From the NCBI RefSeq assembly GCF_002902235.1, contig NZ_PPRL01000084.1, positions 1 through 42,577 on the forward strand: 42,577 nt of DNA, given 5' to 3'. This document shows, piece after piece, positions 17,336 through 26,307 of this stretch (positions within the stretch are counted from its first letter, which is position 1; the number at the start of each line of letters is the position of its first letter). The notes under the pieces are model-generated. The model had not been told where the DNA came from. It saw nothing but the letters and a program-made list of their open reading frames with translations, and made no database searches. The stretch comes from Staphylococcus ureilyticus (GTDB lineage Bacteria > Bacillota > Bacilli > Staphylococcales > Staphylococcaceae). Made by a program: the position numbers and the translations under genes.

Positions 17336-17384
17336 AAAGTAGAACAGAAATGGAAGTTAGCATCTCCGTTCTACTTTTCTTTTT
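17336..17384. terminator. bidirectional terminator between TetR and thioesterase genes
   Basis: AAAGTAGAAC (17336-17345) and GTTCTACTTT (17368-17377) form a perfect 10-bp stem. A long T-rich run follows on the plus strand, and a weaker one (CTTTCTTTATTTT) on the minus strand. It separates two convergent genes. Confidence 0.88.
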
Positions 17385-17855
17385 TTATTTTCTAGGTATA
17401 CCAATAACGTGTCCTAGTTGTGATGGCGGATTAAACGGCGTTTGCATATTAAAAGCTGCTTGTATTTTCTCTAGTATAGGTTGAGGGAACGCCATGCTCC
17501 GACGTGTAACTTTACTAACACCTATCATGATAACTTCATATGTAGCAATACGCTCATCATTGTCATTATACATTGTCAGGAATAAATGTACTCTTTTCGC
17601 ATCATAATCATAAATATGTACTTTGACATAAAAGGCATCATCTAACACAAGTTCTTTTAAAAATGAAATATGTGCCTCCAAACTAAAAATGGTAATTTCA
17701 TGTGTTTGTCGATAAGAAACATATAAGTCGACTGATTCAAAAAAGCCAACGACAACATCACTGAAAATGGAATAATATTGTGCATCATGCATATGGTTAT
17801 TATTATCTATCCAAGATGGTTGCACGGTGTTTTTATAAATGTATTCCTCTGCCAC
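17385..17855 (-). CDS. acyl-CoA thioesterase-like hotdog protein
   Basis: A 156-residue single hotdog domain. The N-terminal motif WIDNNNHMHDAQYYSIFSD corresponds to the family block D-x-N-x-H-x-N/H-x-x-x-Y that precedes the long hotdog helix, and ISFLKELVLDDAFYVKVHIYDYD is the central strand pair. This resembles YbgC-type and betainyl-CoA/carnitine-pathway thioesterases, which hydrolyse short CoA esters. No carnitine or choline genes are adjacent, so the substrate cannot be named. The start is GTG with GAGGAGTG upstream. It is convergent with the TetR gene. Confidence 0.78.
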   Translation of the reverse strand: MAEEYIYKNTVQPSWIDNNNHMHDAQYYSIFSDVVVGFFESVDLYVSYRQTHEITIFSLEAHISFLKELVLDDAFYVKVHIYDYDAKRVHLFLTMYNDNDERIATYEVIMIGVSKVTRRSMAFPQPILEKIQAAFNMQTPFNPPSQLGHVIGIPRK

Positions 17856-18012
17856 AAAATCACTCCTCGAGTAAAAATTAATAGTAACCTATATTATTGT
17901 AACAACATTAAACAGTTTAAGTTAGTATTTTGATTGAATCTAAGCATAATTCAGCATTAATTATTAAAAATGCGAGCATTGATAAACAAATGTAAGTAAG
18001 TTATTATAAAAA

Positions 18013-18026
18013 TGTAAACGCTTGCA
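18013..18026. promoter_or_regulatory. cre-like CcpA site upstream of the YkvI-like gene
   Basis: TGTAAACGCTTGCA differs from the TGWAANCGNTNWCA consensus at one position. It overlaps the -35 hexamer of the predicted promoter, a position that would give carbon catabolite repression. Confidence 0.65.
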
Positions 18027-18050
18027 TTTTGTATGTTTTAAGTTTATATC
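18022..18050 (+). promoter_or_regulatory. promoter of the YkvI-like gene
   Basis: TTGCAT (18022-18027) and TATATC (18045-18050) are spaced by 17 bases. It predicts a transcript start near 18057 and an untranslated leader of about 240 bases. Confidence 0.55.
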
Positions 18051-18104
18051 AGTATTTATAAATTTAAAATAAAAGATATAAAAATTTTGAATTTAAACAG
18101 AATT

Positions 18105-18240
18105 CGGTAGGTAACAAAGGTTTGGGTGACTAGGAAAAAGGGGTACAGACTTAAGGTTCTGTGAAAACCACAAACATATTTTAAGCTCGTTCATCCTATA
18201 TCAAGATCAAAGATGCAAGCGAGCAAAGTAGTGTTATAGA
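18105..18240 (+). ncRNA. candidate structured leader RNA (unidentified) of the YkvI-like gene
   Basis: The leader is less AT-rich than its flanks and supports several nested stems. GTTTGGGT (18120-18127) pairs with ACC-A-CAAAC near 18167-18175 around one bulge. ACAGA with TCTGT (about 18145-18162) makes a hairpin inside it. GCTCG plus CATC (from 18185) pairs with GATG plus CGAGC (to 18224) around an internal loop. I tested it by eye against SAM, TPP, FMN, lysine, glycine, M-box, guanidine-I and T-box consensus blocks and found no match. No obvious intrinsic terminator precedes the gene, so if it is a riboswitch it would act on translation. It may instead be a small RNA or chance pairing. Confidence 0.4.
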
Positions 18241-18295
18241 CATTTGTAAATGTTTATAAATGAAATTCAATGTAACTTTAGCGAAGGGGATTTAT

Positions 18296-19387
18296 ATGAA
18301 AAGGATATTTTTAATAGGTAGTGCATTCATTGGTATCATCGTGGGTGCAGGGTTTGCCTCAGGTCAAGAAATACTACAGTATTTTACTAGCTTTGGAACG
18401 TTAGGTATACTCGCGGGAATTGTTTCTACCGTGTTATTCGCTTACGTAGGTATGATGTTAGTTTGGCTAGGTAGTATATTTAAAGCTGAAGGTCATAACG
18501 ACGTGATACATAAATTGACTGGTGGTACAATGTTTGGCAAAGTGATTGCATGGTTAGTAGACATTGTGCTCATTATTGCCTTATTTGGATTTGGTGTCGT
18601 TATGCTTGCAGGTGGAGGTTCGAATTTTGAACAACAATTTGGCATACCAGCTGTGTACGGTACCGCTCTTATGGTTATCTTAGTACTTGTATTTGGAATG
18701 TTACGTGTGGATAACGTTGTAAAAGTGATTGGTAACATTACGCCGCTATTGATTATCTGTATTGTTATCGTTGCGATATATTGTTTATTTACGATGTCAG
18801 GTTCATTTAGTGAATTGGATACATTGGCTAAAAGTCATACCTCAGCTGTCCCACATTGGTTTATCGCAGGTGTGAATTATGTCTCACTTAATGTAGGATT
18901 AGGTGCATCAATGTCAATTGTCATGGGAGGCAATGAGAAAAATAGTAAAATAGCGGCATGGGGCGGTTTAGTTGGCGGTATAGTATTAGGTTTAATGATT
19001 ATGATTAGCCATTTGGCAATTTTTTCTAAGATTGAAACAGTTGGGCACTTGCCGTTACCAATGTTAGGATTAGTCAATGATATTTCACCTATATTAGGCG
19101 TATTCATGTCAATTGTTATTTATTTAATGATTTTTAACACATGCCTAGGTATGTTTTACTCATTAGCTACACGTTTCACTGAAATTGAAACGAAACAATT
19201 TAAAATATTTTATACGATATTCACTTTAATCGGTTTTGCAATTAGTTTTGCAGGTTTTACAGATTTAATGACATTTTTCTATCCAGTAATTGGTTATATG
19301 GGAATCATTATTATAATCGTATTAATTTATGCACCATTTAAGGTGAGACGAATAAAAAAACAAGGTAAATCATTACAAGATTTGTAA
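18296..19387 (+). CDS. YkvI-family membrane transporter-like protein
   Basis: A 363-residue integral membrane protein with about ten helices. It starts MKRIFLIGSAFIGIIVGAGFASGQEI, with the G-rich unwound first helix (GAGFASGQEI) typical of the YkvI/COG3949 group in the APC superfamily. Later helices include VNYVSLNVGLGASMSIVMGG, and a basic C-terminal tail ends KKQGKSLQDL. The family is poorly characterised, and no substrate is established that I can state. The ATG at 18296 follows AAGGGGA; an upstream in-frame ATG at 18260 would add a poorly conserved leader without a ribosome site. It is preceded by a 240-base structured leader and a cre-like site. Confidence 0.82.
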   Translation: MKRIFLIGSAFIGIIVGAGFASGQEILQYFTSFGTLGILAGIVSTVLFAYVGMMLVWLGSIFKAEGHNDVIHKLTGGTMFGKVIAWLVDIVLIIALFGFGVVMLAGGGSNFEQQFGIPAVYGTALMVILVLVFGMLRVDNVVKVIGNITPLLIICIVIVAIYCLFTMSGSFSELDTLAKSHTSAVPHWFIAGVNYVSLNVGLGASMSIVMGGNEKNSKIAAWGGLVGGIVLGLMIMISHLAIFSKIETVGHLPLPMLGLVNDISPILGVFMSIVIYLMIFNTCLGMFYSLATRFTEIETKQFKIFYTIFTLIGFAISFAGFTDLMTFFYPVIGYMGIIIIIVLIYAPFKVRRIKKQGKSLQDL

Positions 19388-19491
19388 AATATCATATGAA
19401 AATAGCTATATATTTTTATAGTATAAATGTTAAGCTAGCAGGTACGTATAAGAAATGATAATTATTGAAATCCGAAAGGAGCCAATCGCAA

Positions 19492-19698
19492 ATGGTTTAT
19501 GTGGCATTGTTGTTACTGATAATAGCGATTATATTATTGATTTATTCTATTGCACTGCTGATGGGGAAAGATGGATCATTATTTAGCTTGTTTACACATG
19601 AAGAAAAATCATTAAAAAAAGGACAAAAGCTAGCGATTTACATTGCGACAATTATATTGTTAGTAATTAGTATCGTATGGTTGCTAAATATTGTTTAA
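19492..19698 (+). CDS. small two-helix membrane protein of unknown function
   Basis: A 68-residue protein with two hydrophobic helices (about 3-24 and 46-67) joined by a charged loop with THEEKSLKKGQKLA. The ATG at 19492 has AAAGGAG 10 bases upstream; a TTG at 19465 overlaps that region and is rejected. It follows the YkvI-like gene by about 100 bases on the same strand, with no clear terminator between, so it may be co-transcribed. I do not recognise a named family. Confidence 0.7.
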   Translation: MVYVALLLLIIAIILLIYSIALLMGKDGSLFSLFTHEEKSLKKGQKLAIYIATIILLVISIVWLLNIV

Positions 19699-19910
19699 AT
19701 GAATGGTAAAAAAGCTATTTAAATAATACGTGTTGATAAGGTATTGCAAATAGCTGGCTCAAACATAAACATTTTAAGATGAGCAATAGAGGAGGCTGGA
19801 ACGGAGCACTTTGTCTTAGCCTCTGATTGTTAAATTAGTAGAAACTGACTGGCTCTGATGATATAAATGATAGCCTCAGTCAGGCACGGTCAAAATCAAT
19901 ATGTTGTATA
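19699..19910. repeat. GAGGCT-type hairpin repeats in the intergenic region
   Basis: No gene is visible. Two imperfect dyads occur. GAGGCT pairs with AGCCTC around 19792-19823, and TGACTG pairs with CAGTCA around 19848-19883, the second also containing another GGCT/AGCC pair. Similar GAGGCTG-containing hairpins are scattered between staphylococcal genes. Confidence 0.5.
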
Positions 19911-19953
19911 AAAAGAGAACTAATCCATCTTTTGTATGGATTAGTTCTCTTTT
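19911..19953. terminator. strong bidirectional terminator before the end of ureD
   Basis: AAAAGAGAACTAATCCAT (19911-19928) and its complement (19936-19952) form a stem of about 17 perfect base pairs with flanking A and T runs. It separates the convergent small membrane protein gene and urease operon. Confidence 0.93.
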
Positions 19954-20024
19954 GTATAAGTTAATTTGTACGTCTTATTATTTTTGACGTGAAGGTGGTT
20001 GTTTGATATTTGGCACAATGAAAA

Positions 20025-20867
20025 TTAATATTTTCTTAAGAAATTGACTTCTCTATCAAAGATTTGATGTACAACATACGTTTGAACTGCATTTAAAATG
20101 CGCTCAATAATTTGTGTTTTATTTGATAGAATTCGAATACTGAAACCATGTGTTGGCAGTTGCGTAATGCCAACACGGCAATTATATACTTTTTGATAAT
20201 GCTTGATGTGATCATATACATCATCAATAAAGGATTGATTTACTTCAGGATGTATGAAATAACATGAGCCTAAATGTGTATAGTCTTCCATATATCCTAG
20301 GCCATCAACCTTATTTTTAGTTGGATCAAGTAACAAATTATCAAAAGTTACGAGTTCATTATCAACATAAATTTCATTAAGCAGATGCATATATGTGTAT
20401 GTGAAGGCTTTGTCTTCTTTTGAATAACCAGGTGTCAGTATATCTGTATAGAACAGTGAACCGCTTGCACTTAAATTAAACGTATTTTGTTGGAAAAATT
20501 TGGCGTTTTCAAATGCAATTATAGGATCGCCGACATATTCAATATAACCATTATCTTTAATGGTAAAATTTTGATATTGTTCGACATGATCATTTAATGT
20601 TTTATAAATTTTTGTCGCACCTTGTGAAGTTAGCGTCACATGTGCATTTTCTTCTGCTGTAAAATCCATCTTGTAACGGTCACCATCTAAATAACCACCG
20701 CCTACATTTACAATATAAAATGTAGGTATATCTGAGCCGTTTAAGTAGACTGGGCGTATGACTTTTAATGCTTTTTCAAAAAAGATATTACGCGCTACAG
20801 ATTTTCTACCATTATTAAAAATGGTTAAATCTAATATGCCAGTCCATTTTTGTTGTGCATCGGCCAT
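20025..20867 (-). CDS. ureD: urease accessory protein UreD
   Basis: The 280-residue UreD/UreH is the scaffold that binds apo-urease first and recruits UreF and UreG for nickel insertion. Family features are the N-terminal [29 protein letters not shown] in outline, [24 protein letters not shown] and the [11 protein letters not shown] segment. Its ATG overlaps the ureG stop by one base (TAATG), so translation is coupled. It is the last gene of the urease operon and ends before a strong bidirectional terminator. Confidence 0.96.
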   Translation of the reverse strand: MADAQQKWTGILDLTIFNNGRKSVARNIFFEKALKVIRPVYLNGSDIPTFYIVNVGGGYLDGDRYKMDFTAEENAHVTLTSQGATKIYKTLNDHVEQYQNFTIKDNGYIEYVGDPIIAFENAKFFQQNTFNLSASGSLFYTDILTPGYSKEDKAFTYTYMHLLNEIYVDNELVTFDNLLLDPTKNKVDGLGYMEDYTHLGSCYFIHPEVNQSFIDDVYDHIKHYQKVYNCRVGITQLPTHGFSIRILSNKTQIIERILNAVQTYVVHQIFDREVNFLRKY

Positions 20868-21481
20868 TAAGCTAAACCTTTAAGAAAGACGTCTTGATCT
20901 ATCCATTCGATAACCTTATCTAAGCCTTCATCTGTTTTAAGATTAGTAAATGCAAATGGTCTTTTGCCTCGGAATGTTTCTGTATCTTCGGCCATACGTT
21001 CTAATGAAGCACCAACATATGGAGCTAAATCGGTTTTGTTAATTACAAAGAAATCAGATTTAATCATGCCTTGTCCGCCTTTACGAGGAATTTTTTCCCC
21101 TTGGGCAACGTCGATAATATAAATAGAAAAATCGACTAACTCTGGGCTGAAGGTCGCAGCAAGGTTGTCACCGCCAGATTCGATAAAGATTAAATCGATA
21201 TCGTCATTGCGTTTTTTTAATTCATCGATTGCAGCAAAGTTCATTGAAGCATCTTCACGAATTGCTGTATGTGGGCAGCCGCCTGTTTCGACCCCGATAA
21301 TGCGGTCTGCAGGTAACACACCGGAATTGACTAAAATCTTTTCATCTTCTTTTGTATAAATATCGTTAGTAATGACTCCGATACTAAATTCTTTAGATAA
21401 TTGTTTTACTAATTTTTCGATAAGTTGTGTTTTCCCTGCACCTACAGGGCCACCGACACCTATTTTAACTGTCTCTGTCAT
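20867..21481 (-). CDS. ureG: urease accessory GTPase UreG
   Basis: A SIMIBI-class GTPase whose GTP hydrolysis drives nickel delivery to urease. The P-loop is GGPVGAGKT (10-18). The nickel-binding CPH motif is C69-P70-H71 within [13 protein letters not shown]. The G4-like motif is NKTDLA, and [17 protein letters not shown] follows in the centre. The 204-residue length is normal. It lies between ureF (14 bases upstream) and ureD (1-base overlap). Confidence 0.97.
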   Translation of the reverse strand: MTETVKIGVGGPVGAGKTQLIEKLVKQLSKEFSIGVITNDIYTKEDEKILVNSGVLPADRIIGVETGGCPHTAIREDASMNFAAIDELKKRNDDIDLIFIESGGDNLAATFSPELVDFSIYIIDVAQGEKIPRKGGQGMIKSDFFVINKTDLAPYVGASLERMAEDTETFRGKRPFAFTNLKTDEGLDKVIEWIDQDVFLKGLA

Positions 21482-21494
21482 TTTAAATGCCCTC

Positions 21495-22184
21495 CTAAGA
21501 TATAAATATTCTTACGTTTACGTTTTCATGTTCCATCTGGTTGATTTCTAATCCGGGTGCAGTGATACCTAGTTGTGATTCATCTAATGTCATAATATGA
21601 TTTCTCGTATTTTTCATAAAGGGAATCATATCATGCACGATTCTTTGACCAGCAGTTTGTCCTAAAGGAATTGCACGAACGGCGTTTTGTGTTAAACTCG
21701 AAACATTTTGGTATAAATAGTAATCGATAATCATTTCAATATCGACACCCAAATGGTGACCGAGCATCGTAAAACAAATCGCAGGATGCAATTTTGCATT
21801 TTTATTTTTGTTTTGCGCTTGATACCACTTTAACCATTCACTATCATAAAGTTCTGCTGCTAATTTGACCATGCGGTTACCCATTTGTTTTGAACCTTGT
21901 CTGGTTTCTTTAGGTAGGTTTTGTACAAAAAGTATTTTATCTAAATACAAGATTTTTTCTGTGTTCTGATGATTGAGTGCATCATAGACAAGACGCATCG
22001 TTAAACCATCAGCAAACGAAAGTTGTTCATTTAAGAATAATTCAAGCCATTGTTTAAATGATGCTTCATCATGAACAATATCTCTTTGGATATATGTCTC
22101 AAGTCCGAATGAGTGACTGAAAGCGCCTGTTGGAAATTGAGAATCACAAAATTGAAAAAGGCGCAAATGTGCATGATCAATCAT
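21495..22184 (-). CDS. ureF: urease accessory protein UreF
   Basis: The 229-residue helical UreF acts as the checkpoint of the UreD-F-G maturation complex. It shows the family start [20 protein letters not shown], a central helical region and the C-terminal [15 protein letters not shown]. Its ATG lies 8 bases inside the end of ureE, giving translational coupling. Confidence 0.96.
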   Translation of the reverse strand: MIDHAHLRLFQFCDSQFPTGAFSHSFGLETYIQRDIVHDEASFKQWLELFLNEQLSFADGLTMRLVYDALNHQNTEKILYLDKILFVQNLPKETRQGSKQMGNRMVKLAAELYDSEWLKWYQAQNKNKNAKLHPAICFTMLGHHLGVDIEMIIDYYLYQNVSSLTQNAVRAIPLGQTAGQRIVHDMIPFMKNTRNHIMTLDESQLGITAPGLEINQMEHENVNVRIFIS

Positions 22185-22629
22185 GTGAATGACCTATATG
22201 TCTGAATGCTTGATTTACTTTTCTATCTTCGTGGCTATAGGGTATGCCTAATTCTTTCAGTAAATCCTCTACAAGATAGTCATATTGTACAAGCATCTCT
22301 GTTTCTGTGAATTGTGCTGGCAAATGTCGATTACCTAATTGATGTGCAATGTCACCCATTTCTTGTAATGTGCGTGGCTTGATAACTAATAAATCTTCTG
22401 AATTGACGTCTATAATAATCATATTTGTATCGTCTTGATATAAAATATCACCATATTGTAAATCGATTGGCTGTTTTAAACGAATACCAATTTCATTACC
22501 ATGATCTGTTGTAACGCGTTGAATACGTTTCACTAAGTCAGAATTTTCAAGGTAAACTTTTTCAACATGTTTGTTTTTTTCATTTTGCGTAAGATTTGCA
22601 ATATTACCTTTAATTTCTTCGATGATCAT
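22177..22629 (-). CDS. ureE: urease nickel metallochaperone UreE
   Basis: The 150-residue UreE hands nickel to UreG and urease. An N-terminal peptide-binding domain (to about 75) contains [21 protein letters not shown], and the C-terminal metal-binding domain contains [12 protein letters not shown] with the conserved nickel-site His. The tail is short, ending HIGHSHD. It is not the long poly-His tail of Klebsiella UreE, so only a few His are available for nickel storage. It follows ureC by 11 bases and overlaps ureF by 8. Confidence 0.95.
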   Translation of the reverse strand: MIIEEIKGNIANLTQNEKNKHVEKVYLENSDLVKRIQRVTTDHGNEIGIRLKQPIDLQYGDILYQDDTNMIIIDVNSEDLLVIKPRTLQEMGDIAHQLGNRHLPAQFTETEMLVQYDYLVEDLLKELGIPYSHEDRKVNQAFRHIGHSHD

Positions 22630-22640
22630 ACTTTATCCTC

Positions 22641-24356
22641 CTAAAATAAGAAATAACGTTGTGTTAGTGGCAATTCAGTAGCTGGTTCACTTGTTATTTT
22701 CTCGCCATCGACAAATACTTCATAAGTTTGTGGATCCACATCTAGTTTAGGTGTAGCGTTATTATTTTTCATATCTGCTTTAGATAAATTACGAATGTTT
22801 TTAACTGGTCTTAATTTACGTTGTAATCCTAAACTTTTACCAATATCATTTTCGTAAGCTGTAGACGAAACGAAAGTGATGGCAGTACTTTGCATATTAC
22901 CACCTAATTGGCCGTACATATTACGGTATTTGAGCGGTTCAGAAATTGGAATAGAACCATTAGCATCACCGTTGATTGCTGTACTAATCATACCACCCTT
23001 AAGTACTACTTCAGGTTTAACACCGAAGAACGCTGGGTCCCACATCACAATATCTGCGAGTTTACCTTCATCAATAGACCCAACATATTCTGAAATACCA
23101 TGCGTGATTGCAGGATTAATTGTGTACTTCGCAATATAACGTTTGATTCGATTATTATCGTTATATTCACCGTCTCCTTCAAGTGCGCCACGCTGTTCTT
23201 TCATGCGATGAGCCACTTGCCATGTACGTGTAATTACTTCACCCACACGTCCCATAGCTTGAGAGTCTGAACTAACCATACTAAATACCCCTAAGTCTTG
23301 TAATACGTCTTCTGCAGCAATCGTTTCTTTACGAATACGTGAGTCAGCAAAAGCGACATCTTCAGGGATGGAAGCGTTAAGATGGTGTGTGATCATAACC
23401 ATGTCTAAATGTTCATCAATGGTATTGTGTGTGTAAGGCAACGTAGGGTTAGTGGATGATGGTAAAATATTTGAGTATGAAGCTGACTTAATCAAGTCAG
23501 GTGCGTGTCCGCCACCAGCGCCTTCTGTATGGTACATGTGTAACACACGGTCTTTAACTGCAGCCATTGTTTCTTCCATAAAGCCGGCTTCATTTAAAGT
23601 ATCTGCGTGTAAGGCTACTTGAATGTCATAGTCGTCTGCGACTTGTAGAGCATGATCTAAGGCAGATGGTGTTGCACCCCAGTCTTCGTGGACTTTAAGG
23701 CCAATGGCACCCGCATGTATTTGTTCTACGAGAGCCGTATGATTAACGGCTTGTCCTTTTCCAGTAAAGCCAACGTTTAATGGAATTTGTTCTGCCGCTT
23801 CTAACATGCGATGAATATACCAAGGACCTGGTGTAACGGTTGTTGCTTTTGAGCCTTCAGAAGCACCTGTACCTCCGCCAATCAATGTCGTTGTACCACT
23901 TTCTAGTGCAACGAGTGATTGTTCTGGGTTAATGAAGTGGACGTGTGTATCAAGGGCACCCGCAGTTATGATTTTACCTTCTGCAGCAATAACATCAGTT
24001 GTTGCTCCAATAACAATATCAACATTATCCATAATATCAGGGTTGCCTGCTTTACCAATTTTCATAATATACCCATTTTTCACACCGATATCTGCTTTGA
24101 TTACTTTGTCATAATCTAAGATTAACGCATTAGTAATCACTAAATCTGCAACTTTTTTATCGTCTCTTGTTACGTTAGGGTTTTGAGCCATACCGTCTCG
24201 GATGGACTTACCGCCACCGAAAGTAGCTTCGTCACCATAAGTAGCAAAATCTTTTTCGACTTTGGCGAATAAATTTGTATCACCGAGTCTAACTGAATCA
24301 CCAATCGTTGGGCCATAAAGACTTGTATATTGAGATTGCGTCATTTTAAAACTCAT
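22641..24356 (-). CDS. ureC: urease alpha subunit UreC with Thr in place of the flap Cys
   Basis: The catalytic subunit splits urea to ammonia and carbamate at a dinickel site. The 571 residues contain all nickel ligands: H138 and H140 (DTHVHF), carbamylated K221 (GLKVHEDWG), H250, H276 and D364, plus catalytic-base-region H324. They are offset by four from the Klebsiella numbering. The flap residue corresponding to Klebsiella C319 is T323 (VMITHHL). That replacement is known from S. xylosus urease and affects sensitivity to thiol reagents, not activity as such. Its ATG overlaps the ureB stop by four bases (ATGA). Cytoplasmic complex with UreA and UreB. Confidence 0.98.
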   Translation of the reverse strand: MSFKMTQSQYTSLYGPTIGDSVRLGDTNLFAKVEKDFATYGDEATFGGGKSIRDGMAQNPNVTRDDKKVADLVITNALILDYDKVIKADIGVKNGYIMKIGKAGNPDIMDNVDIVIGATTDVIAAEGKIITAGALDTHVHFINPEQSLVALESGTTTLIGGGTGASEGSKATTVTPGPWYIHRMLEAAEQIPLNVGFTGKGQAVNHTALVEQIHAGAIGLKVHEDWGATPSALDHALQVADDYDIQVALHADTLNEAGFMEETMAAVKDRVLHMYHTEGAGGGHAPDLIKSASYSNILPSSTNPTLPYTHNTIDEHLDMVMITHHLNASIPEDVAFADSRIRKETIAAEDVLQDLGVFSMVSSDSQAMGRVGEVITRTWQVAHRMKEQRGALEGDGEYNDNNRIKRYIAKYTINPAITHGISEYVGSIDEGKLADIVMWDPAFFGVKPEVVLKGGMISTAINGDANGSIPISEPLKYRNMYGQLGGNMQSTAITFVSSTAYENDIGKSLGLQRKLRPVKNIRNLSKADMKNNNATPKLDVDPQTYEVFVDGEKITSEPATELPLTQRYFLF

Positions 24357-24766
24357 TTTTTATACCCACTTTCTTTATTAGCATTATCTTCAGATAAATT
24401 AGCTTCATCGATAATTTCTGAGTCTTTAGTATAATCATCAGGTTTAACTACACGGGTTTCGTCTATCGGACCATTTACTTTGCCATGGAAACCATAAATA
24501 TTACGTTTCCCTTTATATTCTACTAATTGAATTTCTTTTTCATCACCTGGCTCAAAACGAACTGCAGCACCTGCGGGTATATCTAAACGTTTGCCATATG
24601 CGTGTTCACGATTGAAATCTAAAGCAGGATTCACTTCGTAAAAGTGAAAGTGAGAACCAACTTGTATAGGTCGATCACCTGTGTTTTTTACTGTGATGAC
24701 TGTGGCATGAAGCCCTTTGTTAACATCGATTTCTGTACGCTTAACAATAATTTCACCTGGTTTCAT
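24353..24766 (-). CDS. ureB: urease beta subunit UreB
   Basis: A 137-residue structural subunit of the (alpha-beta-gamma)3 urease. It begins [18 protein letters not shown], with the canonical [20 protein letters not shown] in outline and [15 protein letters not shown] in the centre. The ATG at 24766 is used because GGAGGA is 7 bases upstream; a TTG one codon earlier is less well spaced. An acidic, Asn-rich C-terminal extension of about 25 residues follows the conserved core, as in other staphylococcal UreB. It overlaps ureC by ATGA. Confidence 0.96.
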   Translation of the reverse strand: MKPGEIIVKRTEIDVNKGLHATVITVKNTGDRPIQVGSHFHFYEVNPALDFNREHAYGKRLDIPAGAAVRFEPGDEKEIQLVEYKGKRNIYGFHGKVNGPIDETRVVKPDDYTKDSEIIDEANLSEDNANKESGYKK

Positions 24767-24779
24767 CAAGTATCCTCCT

Positions 24780-25082
24780 TTAGACTATCGGATGATGGAC
24801 AGTAATTAATTTTGTACCATCAGGGAATGTTGCTTCAATTTCTAAATCAGTTAACATATCTGCAACACCTTCCATGACATCATCTTCACTTAATATTTGT
24901 TTTCCATAACTCATGAGTTCTGCGACTGATTTCCCATCGCGTGCGCCTTCTAATAATTCAAAACTAATGATAGCAGCTGCTTCAGGATAGTTTAATTTTA
25001 ATCCTCTTTGTTGACGTCTACGTGCTAAATCGGATGCAATGACTAACATTAATTTATCTTGCTCACGTTGTGTAAAATGCAC
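24780..25082 (-). CDS. ureA: urease gamma subunit UreA
   Basis: The 100-residue first gene of the urease operon. The start is taken as GTG at 25082, giving the standard N-terminus (M)[12 protein letters not shown], with GGGAG 8 bases upstream. An in-frame GTG at 25091 would overlap the ribosome site. Conserved blocks are [23 protein letters not shown] in outline and the C-terminal [17 protein letters not shown]. It lies 13 bases before ureB. A clear promoter and a palindromic operator-like site lie upstream. Confidence 0.96.
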   Translation of the reverse strand: MHFTQREQDKLMLVIASDLARRRQQRGLKLNYPEAAAIISFELLEGARDGKSVAELMSYGKQILSEDDVMEGVADMLTDLEIEATFPDGTKLITVHHPIV

Positions 25083-25116
25083 GTTGTTCACTCCCTTTCC
25101 AAAACTGTTGAAAACA

Positions 25117-25134
25117 ACACTTATGTATAAGTGT
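25117..25134. promoter_or_regulatory. perfect palindrome in the urease leader/promoter
   Basis: ACACTTATGTATAAGTGT has perfect 8-base arms around GT. It lies about 10 bases downstream of the predicted urease -10 box and 35 bases before the ureA start, so a bound protein would block transcription. I cannot name the regulator; it does not match the cre or Fur consensus, nor the NikR pattern known from enterobacteria. Confidence 0.65.
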
Positions 25135-25144
25135 CTACATTTTT

Positions 25145-25173
25145 ATAATAAAGGGTTGCTAGGCTAACTACAA
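25145..25173 (-). promoter_or_regulatory. sigma-A promoter of the urease operon
   Basis: On the minus strand, TTGTAG (25173-25168) and TATTAT (25150-25145) are separated by 17 bases, with transcription start near 25138, right at the edge of the palindrome. Confidence 0.65.
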
Positions 25174-25250
25174 GAATTACACATTAGTGAAAATTGCAAA
25201 AATAACAAATTCAGTAAAATTTGAAAGACTTTTAATTATAGGTTGTATGA

Positions 25251-25256
25251 TATAAG
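25251..25256 (+). promoter_or_regulatory. possible extended -10 promoter of the urea channel gene
   Basis: TGATATAAG contains an extended -10 (TG at -15/-14 and TATAAG), 38 bases before the GTG start. The -35 region is poor, which is tolerated for extended -10 promoters. Confidence 0.4.
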
Positions 25257-25293
25257 ATAAATAACGTAAATTTTATAGAAATCAGGTGACATT

Positions 25294-26193
25294 GTGAATG
25301 CGATTCAAATATTATTAAAAAATATCGCGCAGGTTTTGTTGTTGAACAATGCATGGACAGGTTTATTTATCTTAATAGGCCTATTTGTAGGTAGTTGGAA
25401 AGTCGGTTTAATGGCACTTATTGCTAGTTTAATATCGTTATTATTAGCTAAACATACGAATTATTCAGAGGAAGAAATTAATAGTGGTTTGGCAGGGTTC
25501 AATCCAGTATTGACAGCAATTGCATTAACGTTATTTTTAGTACCTGAATGGTACAGCCTATTGATCGTCTTAGTTGCAATAGTCATAACAATGCCATTAG
25601 GATCTGCATTCAGGGAATTTTTCAAACCTTTTGGTGTACCAATGTTAACGATGCCATATGTGTTTGTAAGCTGGGTCGTTTTATTGATGTCTTTCCAATT
25701 CAAATTTGTAAATGCAGATGTAAAGATATTGCCTAACACAGTCAAAGAAATTACATTTTCGGGACATCAAATCGATTTTATCAGTGCCTTTTTATCAGGT
25801 TTTAGTGAAGTTTTTTTATTGAAAAGTGTTTTGGCAGGTACATTCATTTTAATTGGAATTTTTATTGCTTCCAGAAAAGCAGGATGCTACGCAATGATTG
25901 CTAATGTTATTGGCTTTGCAGCAGTTACAATACTCGGTGCAAATCATGATCAGATTAATGACGGTTTATTTGGATATAATGTCATTCTTACAGTTTTAGC
26001 GTTAGGCGTGGCATTTAAAACTAGAATTCCAAGGTATATGAGTATTGTACTTGGTGTTTTACTGACAGTGGTTATACATGCAGGCATGATTACATTACTA
26101 ACACCATTTGGCTTACCTGTCTTTACCTTACCGTTTATTATTGCTACATGGATTATGTTATTCGCAGGTAATAGTATGCGTGTACAAAAATAA
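25294..26193 (+). CDS. urea transporter (UT family channel)
   Basis: A 299-residue membrane protein made of two tandem homologous halves. LNNAWTGLFILIGLFVGSWKVG and later LAGTFILIGIFIASRKAG are equivalent helices. The UT signature pairs GLAGFNPVLTAIAL and GLFGYNVILTVLALG line the two half-channels. It passes urea down its gradient into the cell to feed the divergently encoded urease. The start is GTG at 25294 with AGGTGA closely upstream. The nickel transporter follows on the same strand after 114 bases. Confidence 0.93.
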   Translation: MNAIQILLKNIAQVLLLNNAWTGLFILIGLFVGSWKVGLMALIASLISLLLAKHTNYSEEEINSGLAGFNPVLTAIALTLFLVPEWYSLLIVLVAIVITMPLGSAFREFFKPFGVPMLTMPYVFVSWVVLLMSFQFKFVNADVKILPNTVKEITFSGHQIDFISAFLSGFSEVFLLKSVLAGTFILIGIFIASRKAGCYAMIANVIGFAAVTILGANHDQINDGLFGYNVILTVLALGVAFKTRIPRYMSIVLGVLLTVVIHAGMITLLTPFGLPVFTLPFIIATWIMLFAGNSMRVQK

Positions 26194-26236
26194 GTAACCA
26201 CTGAGGCATGCGGTTTAATTAAATGTACAAACTAAG

Positions 26237-26242
26237 TATAAT
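26237..26242 (+). promoter_or_regulatory. candidate -10 box for the nickel transporter operon
   Basis: A perfect TATAAT lies 66 bases before the nikA start. The best -35 at 17-base spacing is only TTTAAT, so strength and even use are uncertain; transcription from the urea channel gene may also continue, as no good terminator lies between. Confidence 0.4.
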
Positions 26243-26307
26243 GAAAGAGGATGAACTTTGATTATGCGTTTATTATTTAATAAAAATTGTTGAAAAGAGG
26301 TATATTT

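Noticed and set aside
18105..18240. T-box or known metabolite riboswitch in the YkvI-like leader
   Set aside because: No T-box AGGGTGGNACCGCG block and no match by eye to common riboswitch cores; kept only as an unidentified structured leader.
22876..24119. Several plus-strand open frames opposite ureC
   Set aside because: Shadow frames of a highly conserved gene; no ribosome sites or homology.
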